DNA of 64,000 nucleotides from positions 3,527,427 to 3,591,426 of the forward strand of contig BDGG01000002.1 of assembly GCA_001949185.1 (NCBI GenBank), written 5' to 3'. The position numbers and the translations under genes were made by a program. The notes below the pieces were generated by a model. That model was given only the letters and a program-made list of their open reading frames with translations. It ran no database searches and had not been told where the DNA came from. Positions 1 through 9,294 of this stretch are shown here, in pieces. The DNA comes from Ramazzottius varieornatus. Taxonomy: Eukaryota; Tardigrada; Eutardigrada; Parachela; Ramazzottiidae. Numbering within the stretch: position 1 is the first letter of the stretch; each line of letters begins with the position of its first letter.

Positions 1-1
1 C

Positions 2-310
2 CGCGAATCTATCGTGGCGAACCTTTGCGAGTCCTTGGATTATATGGACATGGAGAGGTTGAAGAAAGAAATGGCAGACATGAAAGCCAAGTACAATACC
101 GAAAAAAGAACGTTCGAGGAAGAAAGAGCGACGTGGTTCGAGGAGAAAGAGAAGGTGGTGAAGTACCAAAAGCAGCTTCAGTTGAATTATCTCGAGATTT
201 ATAAAAGGAATTGTAGTCTGGAAGCGCAGTTGGATGATGTCACGGCCAGTTTGAGACTGAACGGTCATGATGATTCAAGGCCGAATAGTGTGCGAGAATC
301 AGATTGTTGA
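2..310 (+). CDS. C-terminal exon of LZTS/Fez1-like coiled-coil protein
   Basis: The frame is open from the window edge to the stop at 308-310, so the 5' part lies outside the window. About 102 residues are visible. They are rich in Glu/Lys/Arg with heptad spacing, which predicts a long alpha-helical coiled coil ending in a polar tail. The segment VKYQKQLQLNYLEIYKRN resembles the conserved C-terminal block of the Fez1/LZTS/N4BP3 family, proteins that act as coiled-coil scaffolds at centrosomes and synapses. There is no ATG where the open frame begins; position 14 is GTG, and the frame simply continues upstream. The family assignment rests on recalled motif similarity and is moderate; the coding call is firmer. 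Confidence 0.6.
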   Translation, partial: RESIVANLCESLDYMDMERLKKEMADMKAKYNTEKRTFEEERATWFEEKEKVVKYQKQLQLNYLEIYKRNCSLEAQLDDVTASLRLNGHDDSRPNSVRESDC

Positions 311-623
311 GAAATAGTTCCTGGCGTTAGGGTTTTGTAGACTGGGAGTTTTCTGCTCGCATTGACACGAATATCTTTCTAGTTCTAAGTGTACCGATAG
401 ATCTCTTGCGAATGAATAATTAACACCGAAATATTGTCTGTCCAATCAAGAAAAGCAGATGAAACTCGAAATACACGGAACACTTCCACATTCAGGTGAT
501 TAGTCGAGCGTCGTAATTCCTGGTGCAGCTTGCAAAAGCTGTAAAGCCACTAAACTTACAGTGCAGTCTAAGTTCTGATTGTTACAATTCATCGGAATAA
601 AACCGGACTTCGTTCACAAAATT
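311..623 (+). other. 3' UTR and spacer with polyA signal
   Basis: Non-coding stretch after the LZTS-like stop codon. An AATAAA hexamer lies at 596-601, about 290 bp after the stop, and fits the polyadenylation signal of that gene. The tRNA gene begins only 22 bp further on. Confidence 0.55.
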
Positions 624-695
624 GGCCGCGTGGCCTAATGGCAAGGCGTCTGACTTCGAATCAGGAGATTGCGGGTTCGACCCCCACCGTGGTCA
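624..695 (+). tRNA. tRNA-Arg (TCG anticodon)
   Basis: A full cloverleaf can be drawn: acceptor GGCCGCG pairs with CGTGGTC with G-U pairs allowed, A-box GTGGCCTAATGG, anticodon stem TCTGA/TCAGG with loop CTTCGAA and anticodon TCG at 656-658, and B-box GGGTTCGACCC. Discriminator base is A at 695. A TTTTT run at 698-702 is the expected Pol III terminator. The sequence is close to metazoan tRNA-Arg-TCG. No intron is present. Confidence 0.95.
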
Positions 696-855
696 ACTTT
701 TTGGTTTCCAAAACAAGGTTTGAGTTGCCTGCTTTTACCTGTCACATACGCGATAAAAACATGGTAAAAGCACAAATGGTCTTTTCTTTCGGGAAAGCTG
801 TCACGGTTCAAAATATCAGTCTTCCAATTTCCACTGGACGGGAAAATGTCAAAAG
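696..855. other. spacer between convergent tRNA genes
   Basis: 160-bp spacer holding the T-run terminators of both tRNA genes (TTTTT at 698-702 on +, AAAA at 851-854 read as TTTT on the minus strand). Nothing else is recognised. Confidence 0.6.
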
Positions 856-928
856 TGACTCTGCCGCGAGTCGAACGCGGAATCTCCTGATTCGTAGTCA
901 GGCGCCTTAACCATTGGGCCACAGAGCC
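856..928 (-). tRNA. tRNA-Arg (ACG anticodon)
   Basis: Minus-strand cloverleaf: acceptor GGCTCTG pairs with CAGAGTC, A-box TGGCCCAATGG, anticodon stem CCTGA/TCAGG with loop CTACGAA and anticodon ACG, B-box GCGTTCGACTCGC, discriminator A. The anticodon arm and variable region (CTGACTxCGAATCAGGAGATT) are almost identical to those of the neighbouring tRNA-Arg(TCG), so the two probably share ancestry. They are transcribed toward each other. Confidence 0.93.
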
Positions 929-1178
929 TTATCACGTATATTGTGTGAAATCATTCTTTATAACTATTGTGCTTCTCCACCCAAAACTGGATAATCCATG
1001 TTTCGGATCTTCATAAAATTTTGCTCTGGTCTCCTATGCAGTTCTTCTGCCATACGATAATGCAACAGCAGTAACCATAGAAGAGATAGTTAAAGAGCCT
1101 AAACTATGTATCATGAAGAAAAGATCTGAGAAAAAGAAGAAGGGTTGCAACTGGGTGAGATAGAACTTACACGAGTTC
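929..1178. other. intergenic spacer
   Basis: Between the tRNA pair and the 3' end of the first cysteine-rich gene. No ORF or RNA gene is recognised. It should contain that gene's 3' UTR on the minus strand. Confidence 0.4.
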
Positions 1179-2079
1179 TTAGTCTGCTGCCTTCGGCGAA
1201 ACATCCACTCTTTGAGTTCTAAAGCAGAAGCCGTTTCGGCATTGTATCGTTAGACGGAACGGCGGGGGAACTCTGCAGGTACTGACGACCACATCCGTGT
1301 CGGTCGATGTAGTATTCGAAGCAACGAACTGCACTTCGCACTCCATACACGAGTGAACGGATTCGCACTCTACAATCGTAGAGCTTTTTAATTTCAGCAA
1401 ATTCAGTTTACTATGAGAGAGTGCTATCAGTTTATATATTGAGAGTACTGCGAAAAAGTAGGGGCACCCTGTCAACTTACTTCGCCAGCAGCGTTTTCCA
1501 GGAATCTTTTCCGGTATATCCACACACTCGAATTCTACACCGCGAACTGTCAGACAATCGGCCTGCGATCTACACGTCATCGGACCGGTCAGCAGACATT
1601 TGCGATCGGTGCAGCGATACATGGGCTTACAATCTGTATCTTGGCTGCACGACCCATCTGCAAAAAAAACCAGGGCACACTACACGACCTTACGTTCGTC
1701 AAGCGGATGCGTTTTGGGAAGCTATTACGGTACCTGTAGGTGGAAAATGCGGCGAGTCCTTCTTTACACAAAACTTCCATGTGTCGTCACAGCGGAACTT
1801 GGCGGGACATTCTTCGGTGCCATTGCAGATCTGAAGCTCGCTCTCAGTTGGAATTCCCGCGGTGTAGTACGCTTGTAGGAGAAGCTCTTTGAGATCGTCA
1901 CTCAGCGACATCCACTGGTCCGAATGGTTATCGGCCAGGCTCAAGTTTACACCACCAAGACCATAACCGTTCCCGTTTCGACCATTTCGCTTTCCTTTCA
2001 GAGGCACTGCTTGCCCATAAACAAAGAGAACGGCAGTCAACACGGCAAGAACAAGAGAAAGCACGTAGCTTTTTGCCAT
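1179..2079 (-). CDS. secreted cysteine-rich protein, copy A
   Basis: Three exons on the minus strand: 2079-1734, 1657-1481 and 1369-1179. They sum to 714 nt (237 aa) without a stop, with introns of 76 and 111 bp. Residues 1-22 (MAKSYVLSLVLAVLTAVLFV...) form a classic signal peptide, followed by a Gly/Asn/Arg-rich linker and then cysteine motifs of the form C-x6-C-x5-C-x6-C (ICNGTEEC...FRCDDTWKFC). The motif recurs after the first intron (CSQDTDC...YRCTDRKC) and is followed by further Cys pairs. An upstream in-frame ATG at 2247 was rejected because the signal peptide starts at 2079 and a TATA box lies at 2174-2183. The family is not recognised; it resembles EB-type or other small disulphide modules. 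It is a tandem paralogue of copy B, with identical intron positions and phases. Confidence 0.8.
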
Positions 2080-2173
2080 GGTTCTTGAGTAGTGGGACAA
2101 AGAAGGAGATATGATGGCTGCTTTTTCCAAGCGACAGAAAAAGTGGGTATGTCTCCGGATTCCTTCGATCCAG

Positions 2174-2183
2174 TTATATAATA
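2174..2183 (-). promoter_or_regulatory. TATA box of cysteine-rich gene A
   Basis: Read on the minus strand the sequence is TTATTATATAA, about 95 bp upstream of the chosen ATG at 2079. It supports transcription starting downstream of the alternative ATG at 2247. Confidence 0.5.
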
Positions 2184-3092
2184 AGATGCCTCGGTGTAGA
2201 CATGTTCCATAAAATCGTACGTCAATAGATCCGTCCCGAACAACCATTAAAGGAGCTCTTTAATATCATATTCTATTTTTCGCACATAAAATAAACACAG
2301 TTTGCTCGATAGACTAAAAATGACAGCTCGGACGTCGTTGTTGGATGGATTCGGTACGCAGTGCCTCCATCAAATTAGATTCTTTTGTAATCGTAGTCCC
2401 AGATTGGAACACAGCATATAAACAACAGCAGTAACTCGTGATAAAGAAGCGTGATCAGCGTGCGTCACATGCAAAAGAACTTTGCGGCCTTTCCCACATG
2501 CAAAACCGTGAGAATACTTCTGTATGACGAATGGCCATTTCCGCCATATCAAACTCGATGGTTTGATAAAAATTTACTCATCCTGGGCACCGATCCAGGG
2601 TCATGCATTACTCATATTGTGAACTTTGGCATCCTTGGAGCTAAAGTTTGGCGGTTAGCTGCGCATGCATTGCACTGCGGCTGCGTGCGAGATATGCCAG
2701 ACGCAGCTTGAATGTTTCGTCATTTGGACACCGTATGCGGTGACCCACGCTTCCCGCGGATCGACAGTCAAATCTATGGTGNNNNNNNNNNNNNNNNNNN
2801 NNNNNNNNNNNNNNNNNNNNNNNNNNNNNNNGCGCATCCACCCGCGGTGAAAGTACTGTGGACTTGTGAGTCGCGCGGCTCACCATACAAACCCCACCAT
2901 CGTGTTTACAGCACATGTGATGGACGTTACAATTTATAATTCTTCAGTAAAGCTATTTGCATATCACAGATTGCCCGATTCTCTTACGATAAAGTATGTA
3001 ACTCATGATTTTGCCATGAAACAAAGTCTGCTGGCTGTACGATGAGGAAGTTGATGGTGTCATGTGGGTTTGTAGTTGTACAGGTGGGTATC
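2184..3092. other. spacer between cysteine-rich paralogues, including gap
   Basis: About 900 bp between the promoter of copy A and the stop of copy B. It contains the N run. Short ORFs are present but have no signal peptide, splice structure or recognisable domain. Confidence 0.4.
2782..2831. other. assembly gap (50 N)
   Basis: Run of 50 N, probably a fixed-size scaffold gap, so the true length is unknown. It lies intergenically and does not interrupt a recognised gene. Confidence 0.98.
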
Positions 3093-3889
3093 TCAATTGT
3101 AGTCGTCGCAGGCAATCTTTCTGCTGCAATAGCCATCACAGCAAGTGACAAATTTGCGAAAGGTCTCTGGATATCGGCATCTGTTCCCGTTGCAGTCGTG
3201 ACAGTCGCGGTCCAGATGACACTCTGAAAGCCAGCAAGCGTTCAAAGTACTGGGATAACTTGGCTCCTCTTGGTCTACTACGCGCTACAGTATAGGTGGC
3301 GCTGCTTACTTCTATAGCACTGCTTCCCAGGAATTTGCGTTGATATTTCCCGGCATTCGTATTCCAACCCCAGTTCTTGAAAGCAATCCACCTTTCCCAT
3401 GCAGGCTTTGAAGAACGTGTACTCGCATGTGTTGTTAAAGCACCGGTACAGGAACGGGCATTCGTGATTATCTTCGCACGTTGCTGCAATCAGAAGCATC
3501 TGTACAGTTTACGGTACACACCGATGTCAAGCTGCGAGTATTGACAACGAGTCCGTACTGTTGGGCATAGTTAGAGGGTATTCTGGAGCATCCTTTGCAA
3601 CGCACAGCTTGGTCGTGGTATCGCATCGTTGAAGTCTGCTGTCACAGTGGTCGTTCAATTCACAGAAGGTGGTGCCAGGTGGAAAACTTGCCTGCGTCAG
3701 AAAACGGATCAAGTGGGTTCGTTGCTCGTGTGAAAGCTCCACAAAGCTACTAGCTCCATGTCCTGTCAAAGTATAAGTACTGTGGCCTCCGCTGGTCGTC
3801 TGCTGGAAGCAGACGGATAACAGCACTGAAACCAAGATCACAGAAACATTCTGGACAGCAAAGGAACCCATCCTTAGAAGAAAAACCAT
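3093..3889 (-). CDS. secreted cysteine-rich protein, copy B
   Basis: Minus-strand exons 3889-3559, 3483-3310 and 3223-3093 give 636 nt (211 aa). Starting at the upstream ATG 3919 would give 221 aa, and the ATG at 3871 205 aa. All three place a hydrophobic signal segment (VSVILVSVLLSVCF) near the N-terminus. The mature part has the same modules as copy A: FCELNDHC...RCDTTTKLC, then TCEDNHEC...RCFNNTC and ACMGKVDC...YEC...GKQCY. The last exon is short and very Cys-rich (KCHLDRDCHDCNGNRC... CCDGYC). Intron phases and the GKxC(W/Y)R-S boundary match copy A exactly, so the genes are a tandem duplication. The function is unknown; an extracellular disulphide-bonded protein is inferred. Confidence 0.8.
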
Positions 3890-4385
3890 GTGCCGATATT
3901 GACCTTCGAGATGCGACACGTAGGAAACTCAAGGGTACGACAAAGAACGACGTTCTGTTATTGTAGGAGCAAGTCGCTTTTGGAAGGGTGTGGATCGTCT
4001 TCCGGTGAATATGTTGACAAGGCCTGTACGCTGAACGAACAGGGGCTCTTCCGACATCTTGCTTATCTGGCGTGGTGGCGGACTATCAAGACCATTAAAA
4101 TTTGTTATGAGCCATTCTATGGAGAAACCTCTGCACTGGATGTGGGCTATTCTTGGCGAGACCGAACTAGCGGTGAGGCAGAATTCAGAGGTGTGAGACA
4201 TGACACCGTGATCACAAATTGGTGAATAACCGTCAAGTACTGAATTTCGCTCGAAAAACCCATGGCGTTTAATTATAGTATTATCATCTCTAGTACTGGA
4301 GTATATAGAGTACTCTATGTGAAAGCAAGATTTAAATCAGCCGATTTCTTTCGAACGCTTTCCGCGATGCGGTTTCAGCAGTTTT
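3890..4385. other. spacer between cysteine-rich gene B and CNG channel gene
   Basis: Holds the promoter side of gene B and the 3' UTR side of the channel gene. ORFs here lack homology or splice signals; nothing else is recognised. Confidence 0.4.
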
Positions 4386-7300
4386 CTACACCACGCCGTC
4401 GATCATGTAGAGCTGGTGCTCTAACTTGTCCAGTTTTTCCAGTTTGGCCAGGTGGCGCTTCAATTCGTTTGTCTCCTCGACCATCTTTGCCAAAGCCTCC
4501 TCCATCTTTTTATTCAATTGCGGAGTGGTATCTTCCAGTTTGTCCAATCGATGTTCCGTCGGGGACTTATTCTGCTCCTCTTCCGGGGTAGAGTCCATTC
4601 GACCACTCGGCCGACCTCTCTCGACCAGCGCCTTCTTCGCCAACGGAAAGCTCTCCAGGACTTCCTGGAAGTCTTGCTTGGACAGCGTAAACAGCTCGGA
4701 ATAGGATTGGCTGCGGACGGTCTGTGTGCGGAGTGGGTCGACCTTCGTGAAGCCGCTGAGGAGGCTGACTTCGCCGAAGACGCTACCCTGCGACAGTGAC
4801 CCGTAGATCTCGGATCCATCTTCGGAAACAATGTGGAGTATGCCGGTCCGGACAATGTACATTTCGCGGGCCACTTCGCCTTTGCGGAAAACCAAGTCAC
4901 CGGGTCCGTAGAAATGGCGCTCGAGTCGCATGATGAATTCTTCCAGGGCTTGCGGCTCGCACCCGCGGAATAGTTTAACCCTCTGCAAGAGCAGCAATTA
5001 CTGCGATTTAAGATAGAAGAACGACCGGTGTACGAATTTGGGAGAAATGACAATGTTCTTATCCGACGACCCCACTTCTTCACACGCCGTTACGTGTCGC
5101 AAGTGCATCTTCAGCGTGATAAAATAATACAGCAAGAGTTTCAGATTGGTGTAGAAATCGTAATTTTTCTCAGCACTGGACTGCGCTGTTTTTGAACTTG
5201 GAGTTTGATTTTAGATGGGTGTGTCACAAGTTTTGGGGTCGAGTGTACCTGAAACGTGTCTTGAAACGAAACTTTTGCGATGGCCAGTCTCAAAATGGGC
5301 GGTAAAATTTCTAAGTCGGCCTGTTCATCCGTGAACATTTTCTGTTCCCACACATAGTTAAACCAGGCCCGAACCCTCTTTTGCATGTGCTCATCGACGT
5401 CCCGTAAAGCCATGTACTGCTTCACCGCATCCAAATGATGGCGGTACGCTTCAAGATGTCTGTTCTTGGCAGCCAGGAGATGTTCGGCGATCGCGATGCC
5501 GGCACCCAGGAGGAAGGTCCCTTCCAGTGTGACAAAGATACGTAGGACGCATTCGTACCAGTTGGCGTAGACCAATCCATCAACGTCCTTGGCAAGTACT
5601 ACCAATGCCCACTGGAAACTCCGCAGGTACAGGTTGATAAAGTTGCCTTCTTCCGGTGTGGTGGTGTTGGCGAAGTTCGGGAAGGTCCAAAGATCGAAGC
5701 CGAAGCCTTGCCAATAGTTGAGGGCGTAGTAGGCGCAGCAGTTGAAGTGAATCACAATGATCGAATACAAAACCACCTAAAAAGCACGTAGGGAGGTAAA
5801 GCCTCAAAGACCAGAAGAAAATACTCAAAACAGTATGAAAAAAAGGATTCTGGATCGCTAATCGTAAACTGATCCTCAATGATAACCAGCAGCAAGAAAA
5901 CTCGGTTCGAAAGAAGGAATAGACTGATAATTTAATCTACCTGTTTTATCTCAGCGTCCGGTAAAGATTTTAAAAAGTGTTCAAAGTAGCCGCACCTGAA
6001 GGAAACGAAAGTAGACGGCGTAAGTCGAATGGACGTGGGTGCGTTCAAAGAGTTCCTGGACGCGGTGAAAGCGAAGAAGGCGATTCAAGCGGACTGCGGC
6101 CATGCGGATGCCCCATACGAAGTACAGAAAGTCGGTGGGGATAATGCTGAGAATGTCCAACTTGAACTGGGTGCTGCGGAAATACTGCTTCCGTGATATA
6201 CGAAGATCTGCGGCCGGAATACCTTTTCGCGGAATACCTGAAAACACCCGAAAAACACGTTGATATGGCATGTTCGCTACGGCTGTGTTCTGAGACTAAA
6301 TCTCATCATATAAAAAAGCTGGCTAAATTATAAACATGGATAAAGCTACGTTACGAGGTTTATTTGATTAGTATGGATTATGGCATATTTGTCTTACTTT
6401 GGCAATTACTTTAACGCTCATGCGGAAATGGCAGTTTTGGAGCCATTTAACCGCATGCAAATGTGTCATGCAACCTTGGGGACTTCCGGTTTACGCGGAG
6501 GACCAACACGCACTGCTTCCGTGTGTATCAGATTAGCTCTAGCCTTTTCTCTCCTTGTATCTCCCATGCAATTCAATAACAGATCGTCTTGGCTTTCACA
6601 ACAGCAGAAAAAGACTCGATCAATAGGCTTGCCAGATTGCTCCGTAATGGAGCAAGTGTTCAATTTCGCATTACTGGTCCTGCCTTCATCAGTGCGCCAA
6701 GCCCTCCCAAATTAGGAGCTGCAGCCAACAACATTTCGAATAGAGACTTCCACCAGAATATAGTGTAGGAAAACATAAAAAAACGTCTGCCTTATCAACT
6801 CGTTAACTTACAAGGGAACGAAGGCCGGTCCGAGAGTCCAAAACTCTTCCAACTTTTTCCATCGAAAGTACTCGGTCCTGACTACTGTTTCAAGGTAGTT
6901 TCAACTGCCGGTAACAATCTTCTGGCCCAAGAGAAAACTACAAAGGCGTCGAGCCCTCTTGAAACCACTGTGGGACCTCTGTCTTTTCGACGTCTACGCG
7001 GTCTCGCATCGTCGTTCGCATCGCTAGAGACGTGCTTGACGTCTCTAGCAACAAAAATTCATCACATGAACTATTGAACACTTCTGCTGTTTCAGATTAG
7101 CGAAACAAAAATTTTCGCTTCCGTGGAATTTGTCGTGGTGGACCACTCATCGATGGAAAACCGACGAGAACGAAATTTTTTTCGCTAAATTGAAACAGCA
7201 GAAGTGTTCAATAGTTCATCTGATGCATTTTTGTTGCCAGAAACGCGATGTTTTTTGGACGATGCGTGACCGAGCAGACGTCGAAAAGACAGAGGTCCCA

Positions 7301-7901
7301 CAGTGGTTTCAAGGGGGCTCGACGCCTTTGTAGTTTTCTCTTGGGCCAGAAGATTGTTACCGGCAGTTGAAACTACCTTGAAACAGTAGTCAGGACCGAG
7401 TACTTTCGATGGAAAAAGTTGGAAGAGTTTTGGACTCTCAGACCGGCCTTCGTTCCCTTGTTAGACTACAGTACACGAAACAAAAACGGTGCAGCTTGTC
7501 GAACTATACTGTAAAATAACGAGTGATTTAGCTGAAAAATGATGTTTTTCCGAAGGTGAAGGGGACACTTTTCTCGTCGATTCTGGCAAATATATTTTTC
7601 GTTCAGAACTGCGCTTACCTATGAAGAGATGCCACACAATATCACTTAGATATAAGAAGTCACAGGAGTAGTCCAAGGCTAGCCAGAGGACGTCCAGTCT
7701 CGGGTTCCGCAGCTGTTCATATCCCATCCGCGCCGGTACCGCCAGGACGTTGTACATCACCGCCGCTGAGATGATCATCTGCCAGCGGTAGTACGCTTTC
7801 CCGAACGGATCAATGACCACTGGGCAAGCGAACCAGTAACCGAGGTTCTCCATCCACGCACTCTTCCTCCGGCGACTGCCGGATATCATCGTCTCTGCCA
7901 T
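4386..7901 (-). CDS. cyclic-nucleotide-gated channel subunit with atypical pore
   Basis: Exons on the minus strand: 7901-7619, 6237-5996, 5776-5249 and 4982-4386 (1650 nt, 549 aa). In order: pre-S1 VIDPFGKAYYRWQM, S1-S2, S3 (FKLDILSIIPTDFLYF), S4 with spaced arginines (VRLNRLLRFHRVQELFERT), S5 (VVLYSIIVIHFNCCAYY), pore loop, S6, C-linker (YMALRDVDEHMQKRVRAWF), a cyclic-nucleotide-binding domain (GEVAREMYIV, FGEVSLL, then RTQTVRSQSYSELF), and a C-terminal leucine-rich coiled coil. All match the CNGA/CNGB layout. The exception is the filter: where family members have T-(I/V)-G after the pore helix, this protein reads WALVVLAKDVDG. It may therefore be a modulatory or non-conducting subunit. The start at 7901 is the first ATG ahead of homology; extra 5' exons are possible. 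Confidence 0.85.
6811..7460. mobile_element. 650-bp foldback (long-TIR) element with TTA target duplication
   Basis: The left end CAAGGGAACGAAGGCCGGTC is matched by the reverse complement at the right end (GACCGGCCTTCGTTCCCTTG). The arms continue as near-identical inverted copies for roughly 300 bp each, 6811-7115 versus 7157-7460, around a short centre. TTA flanks both sides (6808-6810 and 7461-7463). A 3-bp TTA/TAA duplication is typical of PIF/Harbinger-type elements, so this is inferred to be a non-autonomous foldback MITE of that type. It has no transposase ORF. It sits inside the first intron of the CNG channel gene. Confidence 0.85.
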
Positions 7902-9294
7902 CTTTTTCTTGGGAATCGATGTCGAAAAATAAACCCAAAGGTCAGCTTTGCAGTGACAACATCTCATTCAGAAGAATGATCATTCGTTATTACTGCGTTC
8001 ACGGAAGGAAGAAAGGCGAATGTTGGGTAGAGTACAGACTAGAGAAGAAACGAAAGACAGCAGGTCCTCGTCAGGAAGAGATCAGTATAAGAAATGCGAG
8101 ATTGATGATGGCAGGGTGTAAACTCGAAGGTCTATCAGGAGCTAATTCACATGCAATAACAGACTATTGCAAAAGGAGCTCCCGCGAGCAGCCGGCGTTA
8201 CGGTCCATACATCCTACTGGACGAGATTAAGGAAGCGAGGATTAGATAAAAGGGGTCTGCTTTGCCTTGCGGCACGCAATCTGCCAGCAGTGTGCTGTGT
8301 GTAACAGTGGGGACTCTTACAGTCATTCAAATCGAGCTCTTCCACTCCCCCCACCGTGATGGCCTTTTGTGCACATGACTGAATCAGCTCAGGAAATTAG
8401 CAGCCAGTCAAGCATGCAACCATCGCGGTGATCGTCTAATTGTATCTGGCGTTGAAGGAAGAGAGGAAGGACCTCAACAGCCGGCTGTAGCGCCCCAAGA
8501 ACCCCATAAATCTAAGCCATTTCATGCGGACTTGAAGGTCTTCAGCGCCTTCTAGTTAATACTGTTTCAGGTCATGAAACAATCAATGATGCAGGAAGCA
8601 CTCAAAGCTACCCTTCAGGGCTTACTTTCTGGTCTTGTGAAGAACCCTCTGTACGAATTCATGGTCTTGATCAACAGATGGGACGTCAACAACTGCATTG
8701 AACATTATCTTCAGCCCAAGTGGCGCACGCTTCATTTGTTATTGGCTGGAAGTATGCACCACTTGGGAAAACTATCATCTGCCGAAGTCCCAGATGCTAC
8801 CCAGAATCACTGCCGTTGCGAATGAGACGAAGATTAACGGATCGAATTTATATTTCGAAAAAAGTGACATCATTGTCGATGATCTTAAAACAAGAAACGC
8901 AAGATAAGTTAAGGTAATAAGTTACACCACAAAGACAGAAAGCAAAATATCAATAATAAACACGAAAAAAACCAGTTCGAGTGGAAAATCCAAGCGATCG
9001 AGAGAGTGATGAATGACGGGAAATATTTGGCTGAGCGCTGAAAATTTGGTCCTTCGATCGGATAGAACAGATTACGGAAAAGTAATACTGAATATCGACA
9101 GGCATCCTGGAGTGATAAATAATGAGGCTGGTTTGGCTTATTGCGACTTGTGCAAGAGAGAGAGAATACATTTTGTTGAGGAATACGAGTCCAGACTTGT
9201 GAGTAGAAGTTTCTTGGAGCAAACCGAGGTAAGCGATACGGCGAGTACTAGGTGAGAAGAGTTTGTGGATGAGGGTTGTGGGTGAAGGGAGAAC
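7902..9294. other. intergenic region between CNG channel and 53BP1 genes
   Basis: Both flanking genes are on the minus strand, so this is the promoter side of the channel gene and the 3' flank of the 53BP1-like gene. One GTGGCGCA palindrome copy lies at 8712-8770. Short ORFs at 7919-8230 and 8950-9222 carry no recognisable features. Confidence 0.4.
8712..8770. repeat. GTGGCGCA palindromic element, copy 1
   Basis: CCCAAGTGGCGCAC ... TGCACCACTTGGGAAAA: inverted arms around a TTGTTATTGGCTG loop. Intergenic copy of the family described at 40292-40450. Confidence 0.7.

Noticed and set aside
1699-2247. 182-codon ORF starting at an ATG at 2247 (-)
   Set aside because: The signal peptide begins at codon 57 of this frame (2079), and a TATA box lies between the two ATGs; the extra N-terminus is probably promoter and UTR.
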